Assembly: GCA_003485825.1 (NCBI GenBank)
Contig: DNHN01000080.1
Location: 1 to 5,350, forward strand
Direction of reading: 5' to 3'
Origin: Bacteroidota bacterium
GTDB lineage: Bacteria; Bacteroidota; Bacteroidia; NS11-12g; UBA9320
DNA length: 5,350 bases
The notes under the pieces were generated by a model. It worked only from the letters and a program-made list of their open reading frames with translations. It made no database searches and was not told the origin of the DNA. Both the position numbers and the translations under genes were made by a program. Within the stretch, counting starts at the first letter, position 1, and every line of letters begins with the position of its first letter. Below, in pieces: positions 1 to 5,350 of this stretch.

Positions 1-259
1 CTTTAGAAGGCAGTTTAGGTATAGCCTCATCGGGTGTTTCCTTCAGTTCCACTGCAGGTTTTTCTTCTTTCTTTTTTGGAATTACTTTTTTAGGTTCTGG
101 CTTCTCCTCTTTGGAATCGTTAGCTTTACTATCCGTAGACTTATCAGTAGTCACTTTCTCGGTGGAAGGAGTAGCTTCTTTTGGGTCACTGTCGTTTCCT
201 ACAGGTGGTTCATTGTCTTCGGGGTCATCATCATCCTTGGAAGGCGGCGGTGGAGGAGG
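1..259 (-). other. Disordered charged tail of ParC (proline run, acidic block, Lys/Glu/Pro-rich segment)
   Basis: From residue 839 the protein changes from folded beta-pinwheel sequence to low complexity. Six prolines come first, then SKDDDDPEDNEPP, then a Ser/Thr/Asp/Lys-rich stretch, and finally a Lys/Pro/Glu-rich segment containing KKVIPKKKEEKP. No globular motif is visible. It is part of parC, in frame, without any stop. Acidic C-terminal tails of E. coli GyrA are known to modulate DNA wrapping; a comparable role here is only inference. The tail continues beyond the window, so its length and final charge pattern cannot be given. Confidence 0.8.
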
Positions 260-2773
260 GAGTAGTTTTGCTTTTACAAACTCCTTTCCACAGAGTTTAT
301 TTCCTATACTCTTCCAGCCCTTCACGTCAATGAATTCAGCGAGATTGACCTCTTCTACTTTTTTATCTCCGGTTTTACTCTTGGTAGTTAATTCTATGAT
401 AGGTGTATCGTAAGTTGCAGCTAGTACCATCTTGCTTCCCCATCCTTCCGTAATGAAAGAGAATCGCTTATCTGTAGAAGCCGTTTCGATGTTAAATCGT
501 TTTACACAGTAGTTTTTACCATTGCCATCATAGTGAAGTACAGAGATTACTTTCTCTGGATCAAACTTCTCTATGATTTTTATCTCTTTATTGGCATAGT
601 GATTGGTGAGCTCATGATTGGTAAGTTCGTATTCCCCAGTTTCAAATATGAGTAGAATAAGGTCATCCGTTTGGAAACTGCCTAAATATTCTCCTCGTTC
701 GTGTACATTGAGTCTTCCTATGCCTGGCTCGTACCAAATGTCCCTGCCTCCTATAGTAGATACTCCTTTTACTTTAAGGTCTATCTTGCGCACTGGATGC
801 TTGGTTACCATGTTTCCTTGGCTTCCACGGCCTTTTATGGATAAATCTGCAAAATCGTAGTCAAATAGCTTGTTTCTAGCCTTGGCAGCACTGTGAAGGT
901 ATACATTGACTATTTCAGCTTCACCGTTTGGATTCACACTGAAGTACTGCATTTTACTTCCTGGTGTTCCTTTGGTTACGTTGTATTCTTTGTCTCGAGT
1001 GATACTTGTTACATTGAATCGCTTGGCCATCGTTTTTTTGCTAGCTCCATCTGTATACACCGCGTTATACGTGACACGTTCGTCATTTTTACGAAAAACA
1101 GCAACGTGAATTATGTTTTTCCCGAAAAATGCTTTTGAAGAAACCTTGCTCACGGAGTAGGTGCCATCGGCGCGAAATACGATAACATCATCGATATCTG
1201 AGCAGTCACAGATGTATTCTTCTTTTTTGATACCTGTGCCCACAAAACCTTCAGCGAGATTCGCATACAACTTCTCATTGGCTACGGCTACTACCTTTGT
1301 GTTTATTTCTTCAAAACTTTTGATTTCTGTTTTGCGTTCCTTGTTTTTACTGTACTTATCTAGTAAGTTTTGGTAGTAAGCTATGGCATACTCAATTAGA
1401 TTATCCAAGTGGTGATTTACTTCAGCTAAGGCATCTTCTATACCTTTTAGTAGTTCATCTGCTTTGAAAGCGTCAAACTTGGATATACGCTTGATTTTAA
1501 TCTCTGTGAGTCGAATAATATCTTCTTCGGTCACAGTACGTCTCAGGTGCTTAATGTGTGGCTGAAGTCCCTTGTCAATAGCAGCTATAACGCCTTCCCA
1601 GGTTTCTTCTTCCTCAATGTCTCGGTAGATACGTTCTTCTATAAATATCTTCTCCAGCGAGCTGAAATGCCATTTCTCCTCTAATTCACCCCGCTTAATT
1701 TCGAGCTCAGCTTTGAGCAAGTCTACCGTATTCTCCGTGTTTATTTTTAGAATGTCTGAAACACCTAAAAACATGGGCTTATCATTGACAATAACGCAGG
1801 CATTTGGTGAGATAGAACTCTCACAATTGGTGAATGCATACAATGCGTCTATGGTCTTGTCGGTAGAGATGCCATTCGGTAGCTGTATTTCTACTTCTAC
1901 ATCCTTGGCCGTATTATCTACGACCTTTTTTATCTTAATTTTTCCTTTGTCATTGGCCTTAAGAATACTGTCTATTAGGCTGCCTGTAGTGGTGCCGTAA
2001 GGAACATCGGTAATGGCAAGGGTGTTTTTGTCTTTCTCAATGATTGTAGCACGTACTTTGATTCTTCCTCCACGTTTACCGTCTTGGTAGTCAGATACAT
2101 CTACTTGTCCTCCCGTCTGAAAATCAGGATAAATGGTGGGAGTCTTTCCTTCGAGTATCTTGATGCTTCCTTTAACCAACTCGATAAAGTTATGAGGCAT
2201 TATCTTAGTACTCAGACCTACAGCGATACCTTCTACACCTTGAGCCAGCAGGAGAGGAAACTTTACAGGAAGAGTGATAGGTTCATTCTTACGACCGTCA
2301 TAACTTTTTTGCCATGCGGTAGTCTGCTTATTGAAGGCTATTTCTAAGGCAAACTTATTTAGCCGTGCTTCTATATATCGTGGTGCAGCTGCACTGTCTC
2401 CTGTACGGACGTCTCCCCAGTTACCTTGGCAATCTATGAGCAGGTCTTTTTGACCCATATTGATAATAGCTCCACCAATGGCTGCATCACCGTGCGGATG
2501 ATACTGCATAGTAGTACCTATTACGTTTGCTACTTTGTTATATCGGCCATCGTCTAGCTCCTTCATAGCGTGAAGAAACCTGCGTTGTACGGGCTTTAAT
2601 CCATCATTAATATGAGGTACAGCACGTTCTAAGATTACATAGCTTGCATAGTCTAGGAACCAGTCTTCGTACATGCCTTTTACAGCACGTTGACCATCTT
2701 CAAGATCTATCTTGGTGATTTTTTCGTCTGGATTATGCTCCAAATTGTCTTCTAACTCTTCGTTTTCGTCCAT
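1..2773 (-). CDS. parC: DNA topoisomerase IV subunit A (ParC), C-terminus cut off by the window edge
   Basis: This is the DNA-breaking subunit of topoisomerase IV, which with ParE forms an A2B2 complex that decatenates and relaxes DNA in the cytoplasm. The frame is open for 924 codons with no stop and leaves the left edge, so the true C-terminus is not visible. Seen in the translation: the winged-helix region with PVQRR (Q63-R65), HPHGD (92-96), QGNWG, and the catalytic tyrosine Y133 next to R132 in AAAPRYIEARL. A helical, coiled-coil-prone stretch follows at about 345-465. A beta-rich C-terminal domain occupies about 490-835, with only a degenerate GyrA-box-like GRGSQGN (648-654), which argues for topoisomerase IV rather than gyrase. 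Six prolines (839-844) then open a charged low-complexity tail. E. coli ParC has 752 residues; this one is longer because of the tail. The start is the first ATG after the parE stop, 3 nt away. A weak GGAAG (2785-2789) lies 11 nt upstream, so translational coupling is likely. The assignment to type IIA subunit A is near certain; ParC over GyrA is an inference from partner size and the missing GyrA box. Confidence 0.95.
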   Translation of the reverse strand, partial: MDENEELEDNLEHNPDEKITKIDLEDGQRAVKGMYEDWFLDYASYVILERAVPHINDGLKPVQRRFLHAMKELDDGRYNKVANVIGTTMQYHPHGDAAIGGAIINMGQKDLLIDCQGNWGDVRTGDSAAAPRYIEARLNKFALEIAFNKQTTAWQKSYDGRKNEPITLPVKFPLLLAQGVEGIAVGLSTKIMPHNFIELVKGSIKILEGKTPTIYPDFQTGGQVDVSDYQDGKRGGRIKVRATIIEKDKNTLAITDVPYGTTTGSLIDSILKANDKGKIKIKKVVDNTAKDVEVEIQLPNGISTDKTIDALYAFTNCESSISPNACVIVNDKPMFLGVSDILKINTENTVDLLKAELEIKRGELEEKWHFSSLEKIFIEERIYRDIEEEETWEGVIAAIDKGLQPHIKHLRRTVTEEDIIRLTEIKIKRISKFDAFKADELLKGIEDALAEVNHHLDNLIEYAIAYYQNLLDKYSKNKERKTEIKSFEEINTKVVAVANEKLYANLAEGFVGTGIKKEEYICDCSDIDDVIVFRADGTYSVSKVSSKAFFGKNIIHVAVFRKNDERVTYNAVYTDGASKKTMAKRFNVTSITRDKEYNVTKGTPGSKMQYFSVNPNGEAEIVNVYLHSAAKARNKLFDYDFADLSIKGRGSQGNMVTKHPVRKIDLKVKGVSTIGGRDIWYEPGIGRLNVHERGEYLGSFQTDDLILLIFETGEYELTNHELTNHYANKEIKIIEKFDPEKVISVLHYDGNGKNYCVKRFNIETASTDKRFSFITEGWGSKMVLAATYDTPIIELTTKSKTGDKKVEEVNLAEFIDVKGWKSIGNKLCGKEFVKAKLLPPPPPPSKDDDDPEDNEPPVGNDSDPKEATPSTEKVTTDKSTDSKANDSKEEKPEPKKVIPKKKEEKPAVELKETPDEAIPKLPSK

Positions 2774-2776
2774 TTT

Positions 2777-4663
2777 CTAAACAGCTTCCGTTTCTTTTTC
2801 CTTGATTATAGCCTCTTCCTCCTCACTAGTCTCATCTATCTCCAGGCGCAGATTATCAATGATAAACTCCTGACGTTCTTGGGTGTTTTTTCCCATATAG
2901 TATTCCAGTATTTTATTGATACTAGAATCTTCAGTTAACATCACAGGTTCTAAGCGTATTTCCTCTCCAATAAATCCACCGAATTCATCTGGGGATATTT
3001 CACCGAGCCCTTTGAATCGTGTGATTTCAGCAGTTTTACCCAATTCTCTAATGGCATCAAAGCGCTCTTGATCGGTATAGCAGTATTTTGTTGTTTTTTT
3101 GTTTCTAACCCTAAAGAGTGGAGTTTCTAGTATGTATACATGACCTCTTCGGACCAAGTCAGGGAAAAACTGAAGAAAGAAGGTGAGTATGAGCAGGCGT
3201 ATGTGCATACCGTCTACGTCGGCGTCTGTAGCTATTACCACTTTATTGTACCTTAGGTCATCCAGACTTTCTTCTATATTTAGTGCATGTTGTAGCAGGT
3301 TAAACTCTTCATTCTCATAGACTATTTTTTTCTTCAATCCAAAGCAGTTTAAAGGTTTCCCTCTAAGGCTAAATACGGCTTGAGTTTGAACATCTCGAGC
3401 CTTGGTGATGCTTCCAGATGCAGAGTCTCCCTCTGTGATGAATAGCATGGTCTCAAGATTGTTTTCTTTCTTTTCATCGGTAAAATGAATGCGACAGTCA
3501 CGAAGTTTCTTGTTGTGAACACTGGCTTTTTTGGCTCGTTCACGCGCAATTTTACGCACACCAGCCATATCCTTACGTTCTCGCTCACTTTGTTGTATTT
3601 TTCTTAGTAAAGCGTCTGCAATTTCTGGATTTTTATGCAGGAAATTATCCAGCTGTGATTTGATAAACTGGTTGATTTCTGCTTTCAACGAGTTACCATC
3701 TGGAGACACTTCAGTACTTCCGAGCTTGGTCTTGGTCTGTGACTCAAAAACGGGTTCCTGTATACGCACAGATATAGCGGACACCAATGAAGCTCTAATG
3801 TCTGTGGGCTCAAAGCTTTTCCCATAAAAATCCCGAATGGTTCTTACAAGCGCTTCTTTAAAGGCTGCCACGTGCGTACCTCCTTGTGTGGTGTTCTGAC
3901 CATTTACAAACGAGTAATAATCCTCTCCGTAGTGGTTATCGTGAGTAATCGCAATCTCTATATCACCATCCTTTAGGTGAATGATTGGATATTTGTTTTC
4001 CTCTTCGTTGGTTTTTCTCTCGAGTAAATCAAGAAGCCCATTCTTACTAAAATACTTGTTTCCATTGAAATTAATGGTAAGTCCAGCATTCAAATAGACA
4101 TAAAACCACAGTTGATTATCGATATACTCTACGATGTACTTATGTGTTTTAAATATCTCTGTATCTGCAGTATACTCGACATATGTACCGTTTTTCTCAT
4201 CTGTAGTTCCGCGTTCTTCTTTGATCAGTACACCGCGTTCAAAAATGGCAGTCATGGACTCACCTTCCCTAAAACTTTTTACCATAAAATAAGAGGAGAG
4301 GGCATTCACCGCCTTGGTACCTACTCCGTTTAGACCTACAGATTTTTGGAAGACTTTGCTGTCGTATTTAGCACCGGTATTGATTTTACTCACTACATCT
4401 ACTACTTTACCGAGCGGTATACCACGACCATAATCCCGCACAGAAACCTTGTTGTCTGAGAGCTTGATGTCAATGCGTTTACCATTGCCCATCATAAACT
4501 CATCGATACAGTTATCTACGACTTCTTTGATAAGTATATAGATACCGTCTTCGGCAGATGAGCCGTTACCTAGCTTGCCGATGTACATACCTGGGCGGAG
4601 GCGTATGTGTTCTTTCCAGTCTAAGGACCGGATACTATCTTCGTTGTACTGATTTTCAGCCAT
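2777..4663 (-). CDS. parE: DNA topoisomerase IV subunit B (ParE), ATPase/TOPRIM subunit
   Basis: This is the ATP-hydrolysing subunit that captures the transported DNA segment and supplies the metal-binding TOPRIM fold to the cleavage site. The 628 residues are close to the family's usual length (about 630). Seen in order: a GHKL ATPase with [10 protein letters not shown] (catalytic base E47, Mg ligand N51), RDYGRGIP (D77) and [15 protein letters not shown] (109-123); a transducer domain with [14 protein letters not shown] (251-264) and the QTK loop (309-311, K311 contacts the ATP phosphate in relatives); and TOPRIM with EGDSASG (411-417), SLRGKPLN (432-439) and TDADVDG (479-485, metal-binding D480/D482). 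RFKGLGE follows at 549-555, then an acidic C-terminal end. All key residues are present, so it should be active. The start is fixed: the codon just upstream of the ATG is an in-frame TAA (4664-4666), and the next Met lies inside the conserved RPGMYIG. It is the first gene of the operon with parC. It is unrelated to the ParE toxin family despite the shared name. Confidence 0.97.
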   Translation of the reverse strand: MAENQYNEDSIRSLDWKEHIRLRPGMYIGKLGNGSSAEDGIYILIKEVVDNCIDEFMMGNGKRIDIKLSDNKVSVRDYGRGIPLGKVVDVVSKINTGAKYDSKVFQKSVGLNGVGTKAVNALSSYFMVKSFREGESMTAIFERGVLIKEERGTTDEKNGTYVEYTADTEIFKTHKYIVEYIDNQLWFYVYLNAGLTINFNGNKYFSKNGLLDLLERKTNEEENKYPIIHLKDGDIEIAITHDNHYGEDYYSFVNGQNTTQGGTHVAAFKEALVRTIRDFYGKSFEPTDIRASLVSAISVRIQEPVFESQTKTKLGSTEVSPDGNSLKAEINQFIKSQLDNFLHKNPEIADALLRKIQQSERERKDMAGVRKIARERAKKASVHNKKLRDCRIHFTDEKKENNLETMLFITEGDSASGSITKARDVQTQAVFSLRGKPLNCFGLKKKIVYENEEFNLLQHALNIEESLDDLRYNKVVIATDADVDGMHIRLLILTFFLQFFPDLVRRGHVYILETPLFRVRNKKTTKYCYTDQERFDAIRELGKTAEITRFKGLGEISPDEFGGFIGEEIRLEPVMLTEDSSINKILEYYMGKNTQERQEFIIDNLRLEIDETSEEEEAIIKEKETEAV

Positions 4664-4700
4664 TTAGTGTTGGTAATAATTTAATCTATACTGTAACTTC

Positions 4701-4708
4701 CAAATGTA
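4701..4708 (-). promoter_or_regulatory. Candidate -7 promoter box for the parE-parC operon
   Basis: Read on the minus strand this is TACATTTG, a full match to the Bacteroidota sigma-A -7 consensus TAnnTTTG. It would start transcription near 4694-4698 and give a leader of roughly 30-35 nt before the parE ATG. No TTTG or TTG element lies at the expected distance upstream (about 4725-4735), so the -33 half is missing or degenerate. A run of seven A residues on the minus strand (4745-4751) sits farther upstream and could act like an UP element. The box is seen; promoter function is inferred. Confidence 0.5.
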
Positions 4709-4965
4709 GCATAGACGGCGGTTATACGTGAGTGTAGCTACTTATTTTTTTATAAACAAGGGAGTGGATAACGTTTAGTTGGAGATAGGAGTGATTAGTT
4801 AAAAGTGTAAACTGGAAGAATCGATTTCAACTTAGTTAGAATCATCAATATGCAGATACGAAATAATTCTAGACGCTAGTTTCCTTTCAGCTACTCCTGT
4901 GTGTGCACTTCTAGTCTCAGCTAAACCCAAGTGGACCTTAGTTAGTCTTATTGAAGTGAGAGTAG

Positions 4966-5017
4966 GACAGAATCTTTAAAACAGAAGATTGGGATATGAT
5001 GGTTAATATATTCTGTC
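4966..5017. repeat. 8-bp inverted repeat enclosing a smaller hairpin
   Basis: GACAGAAT at 4966-4973 is perfectly complementary in inverted orientation to ATTCTGTC at 5010-5017, with 36 bases between. Overlapping the left arm is a second inverted pair, AATCTT (4971-4976) and AAGATT (4985-4990), with an 8-base loop; the two foldings are mutually exclusive. There is no T-run directly after either stem, so it is not a convincing terminator. It may be a protein-binding site or simply chance in AT-rich DNA. Confidence 0.4.
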
Positions 5018-5060
5018 AGAAGGGGGCATTCTCATAGTTGTGTTTTGGAGTGAATAGATA

Positions 5061-5092
5061 GATAATAACAATAATTGTTATTTATCGTTATC
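5061..5092. promoter_or_regulatory. Palindromic operator of the parD toxin-antitoxin operon
   Basis: AATAACAAT (5064-5072) and ATTGTTATT (5074-5082) form a perfect 9-bp inverted repeat around a single central base. Allowing one bulged base, the arms extend to GATA at 5061 and TATC at 5086. A further half-site GTTATC follows at 5087-5092. The element covers the upstream half of the promoter and runs into the -7 box, ending 8 bp before the antitoxin ATG. Ribbon-helix-helix antitoxins of this family commonly bind such palindromes and repress their own operon. The repeat is seen; its role as operator is inferred from position and family. Confidence 0.65.
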
Positions 5093-5096
5093 TTTG
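5089..5096 (+). promoter_or_regulatory. -7 promoter box of the antitoxin operon, probably giving a leaderless mRNA
   Basis: TATCTTTG matches the Bacteroidota -7 consensus TAnnTTTG in every fixed position. Its last base is only 4 bp before the A of the parD ATG, so transcription should begin at or within a few bases of the start codon. No TTTG lies 17-23 bp upstream; TTG at 5075-5077 is too close. The final TTTG shares a base with an in-frame TGA (5095-5097), which also prevents any earlier parD start in this frame. Confidence 0.6.
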
Positions 5097-5100
5097 AAAT

Positions 5101-5346
5101 ATGAATGTTTCACTAAATCCGCATTATGATAGTTTGATAGATAAACTTGTGTCCTCTGGACAATATAATTCTGCTAGCGAAGTAATACGCAGTGGACTAA
5201 GACTACTTGAGCAGCAGAACAAAGAGCAAGAGCTAAAAACAGCATACTACAAACAAGAAATTCAACGAGGACTTGATAGTGGAGACGCAGGATCTTGGAA
5301 TAATGATGACTTTTTGAAAAAAGCGAAAGCACGAGCTTCTAAGTAG
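5101..5346 (+). CDS. parD: ParD-family (CopG/Arc ribbon-helix-helix) type II antitoxin
   Basis: The product is an 81-residue antitoxin predicted to bind DNA as a dimer and neutralise a RelE/ParE-superfamily toxin. Seen: an N-terminal beta strand MNVSLN (1-6, alternating hydrophobic residues); helix A at about 9-19; a turn with SASE; and helix B, SEVIRSGLRLLEQQ (26-39). This is the standard ribbon-helix-helix layout with the family's conserved SEVIRxGLR core. The C-terminal half (about 43-81) is charged and contains GLDSGDAGSWNNDDF (57-71), the GLDSGDAG-type toxin-binding segment typical of ParD proteins. Length is normal for the family (about 80). The start is fixed by an in-frame TGA 6 bp upstream. 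There is no Shine-Dalgarno sequence, and a -7 box and palindrome abut the ATG, which suggests autoregulation. The stop TAG is followed after one base by ATG at the window edge, where the toxin gene would begin. The family is secure; the identity of the toxin partner is not visible. Confidence 0.93.
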   Translation: MNVSLNPHYDSLIDKLVSSGQYNSASEVIRSGLRLLEQQNKEQELKTAYYKQEIQRGLDSGDAGSWNNDDFLKKAKARASK

Positions 5347-5347
5347 G

Positions 5348-5350
5348 ATG
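5348..5350 (+). CDS. Possible start codon of the partner toxin gene (only the ATG is in the window)
   Basis: An ATG begins one base after the TAG stop of the ParD-family antitoxin and is the last codon of the window. In parDE-type modules the toxin gene usually follows the antitoxin with overlap or a very short gap, so this is the expected place for a RelE/ParE-superfamily toxin. Nothing of the protein can be read, so the call rests on position and family habit alone. Confidence 0.4.

Larger units (their letters stand above)
4664..5100. other. Divergent intergenic region with no gene seen
   Basis: These 437 bp separate two divergently read genes. Stops are frequent in the stretches I read, and the only ATG-led plus-strand frames I found are tiny (9 codons from 4850, 13 codons from 4996) with no recognisable motif. 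No tRNA, rRNA, transposase remnant or strong terminator is visible. What it does hold is a parE -7 box near the left end, an 8-bp inverted repeat at 4966-5017, four scattered TTAGTT hexamers (4775, 4795, 4832, 4938), and the palindromic operator and -7 box next to the antitoxin gene. The stretch 4709-4965 contains nothing I can assign. Confidence 0.75.

Noticed and set aside
111..2347. Several plus-strand open frames of 67-100 codons opposite parC
   Set aside because: They all lie antisense to an unbroken, strongly conserved type IIA topoisomerase subunit A frame, and their translations are low-complexity or unlike any family; they are shadows of parC.
1..2773. Subunit A gene as gyrA rather than parC
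   Set aside because: No canonical GyrA box (QRRGGKG) is found in the C-terminal domain, only GRGSQGN, and it is joined to a short 628-residue subunit B of ParE type. Gyrase is therefore less likely, though the naming remains an inference.
3349..4333. Open frames of 73-98 codons overlapping parE in other frames on both strands
   Set aside because: parE is intact with every family motif in place, and the overlapping frames show no domain, start signal or independent support.
4734..4751. GTAGCTAC palindrome followed by a T-rich run, resembling a rho-independent terminator on the plus strand
   Set aside because: The 8-bp palindrome has no loop and cannot form a useful stem, and no plus-strand gene ends nearby. 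It more likely contributes A-rich DNA upstream of the parE promoter.
4996..5037. Small plus-strand ORF of 13 codons beginning ATGATG
   Set aside because: It is too short to judge, with no recognisable motif and no promoter box at a sensible distance; nothing separates it from chance.

Overview
The window reads as chromosomal DNA of a member of the Bacteroidota, most likely from the Cytophagales/Flammeovirga side, though the family is only a guess. The evidence is a tandem topoisomerase IV pair whose proteins carry Bacteroidota-style signatures (Par[15 protein letters not shown] and FSLRGKPLN; ParC GQKDLLID and GDSAAAPRYIEARL). In addition there are no good Shine-Dalgarno sites, and two matches to the Bacteroidota -7 promoter box TAnnTTTG lie just upstream of the two outward-facing start codons.

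Layout. Positions 1-2773 (minus strand) hold parC, the DNA cleavage/religation and DNA-wrapping subunit of topoisomerase IV. It is open through 924 codons and runs off the left edge inside a disordered, charged tail. Positions 2777-4663 (minus) hold the complete parE, the ATPase/TOPRIM subunit. The two genes form an operon, parE then parC, 3 nt apart and in the same reading frame. Positions 4664-5100 are a 437-bp non-coding divergent intergenic region. It holds a candidate parE promoter, a few short repeats, and, next to the right-hand gene, a strong AT-rich palindrome overlapping a second -7 box. Positions 5101-5346 (plus) encode an 81-residue ParD-family ribbon-helix-helix antitoxin. An ATG one base after its stop, at the last three bases of the window, is probably the start of the partner toxin.

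How the genes work together. ParE (ATP gate and TOPRIM) and ParC (catalytic tyrosine and beta-pinwheel) assemble into an A2B2 type IIA topoisomerase that decatenates daughter chromosomes. The antitoxin belongs to an independent, divergently transcribed type II toxin-antitoxin module. It probably represses its own promoter by binding the palindrome. Members of the ParE toxin family (no relation to topoisomerase ParE despite the name) poison DNA gyrase, so the neighbourhood is thematically suggestive, but nothing here shows a functional link.

I found no new enzyme system. The most distinctive points are the compact operator/promoter with a probably leaderless antitoxin mRNA, the same-frame parE-TAG-parC junction, the substituted quinolone-pocket positions in ParC, and the long charged ParC tail.
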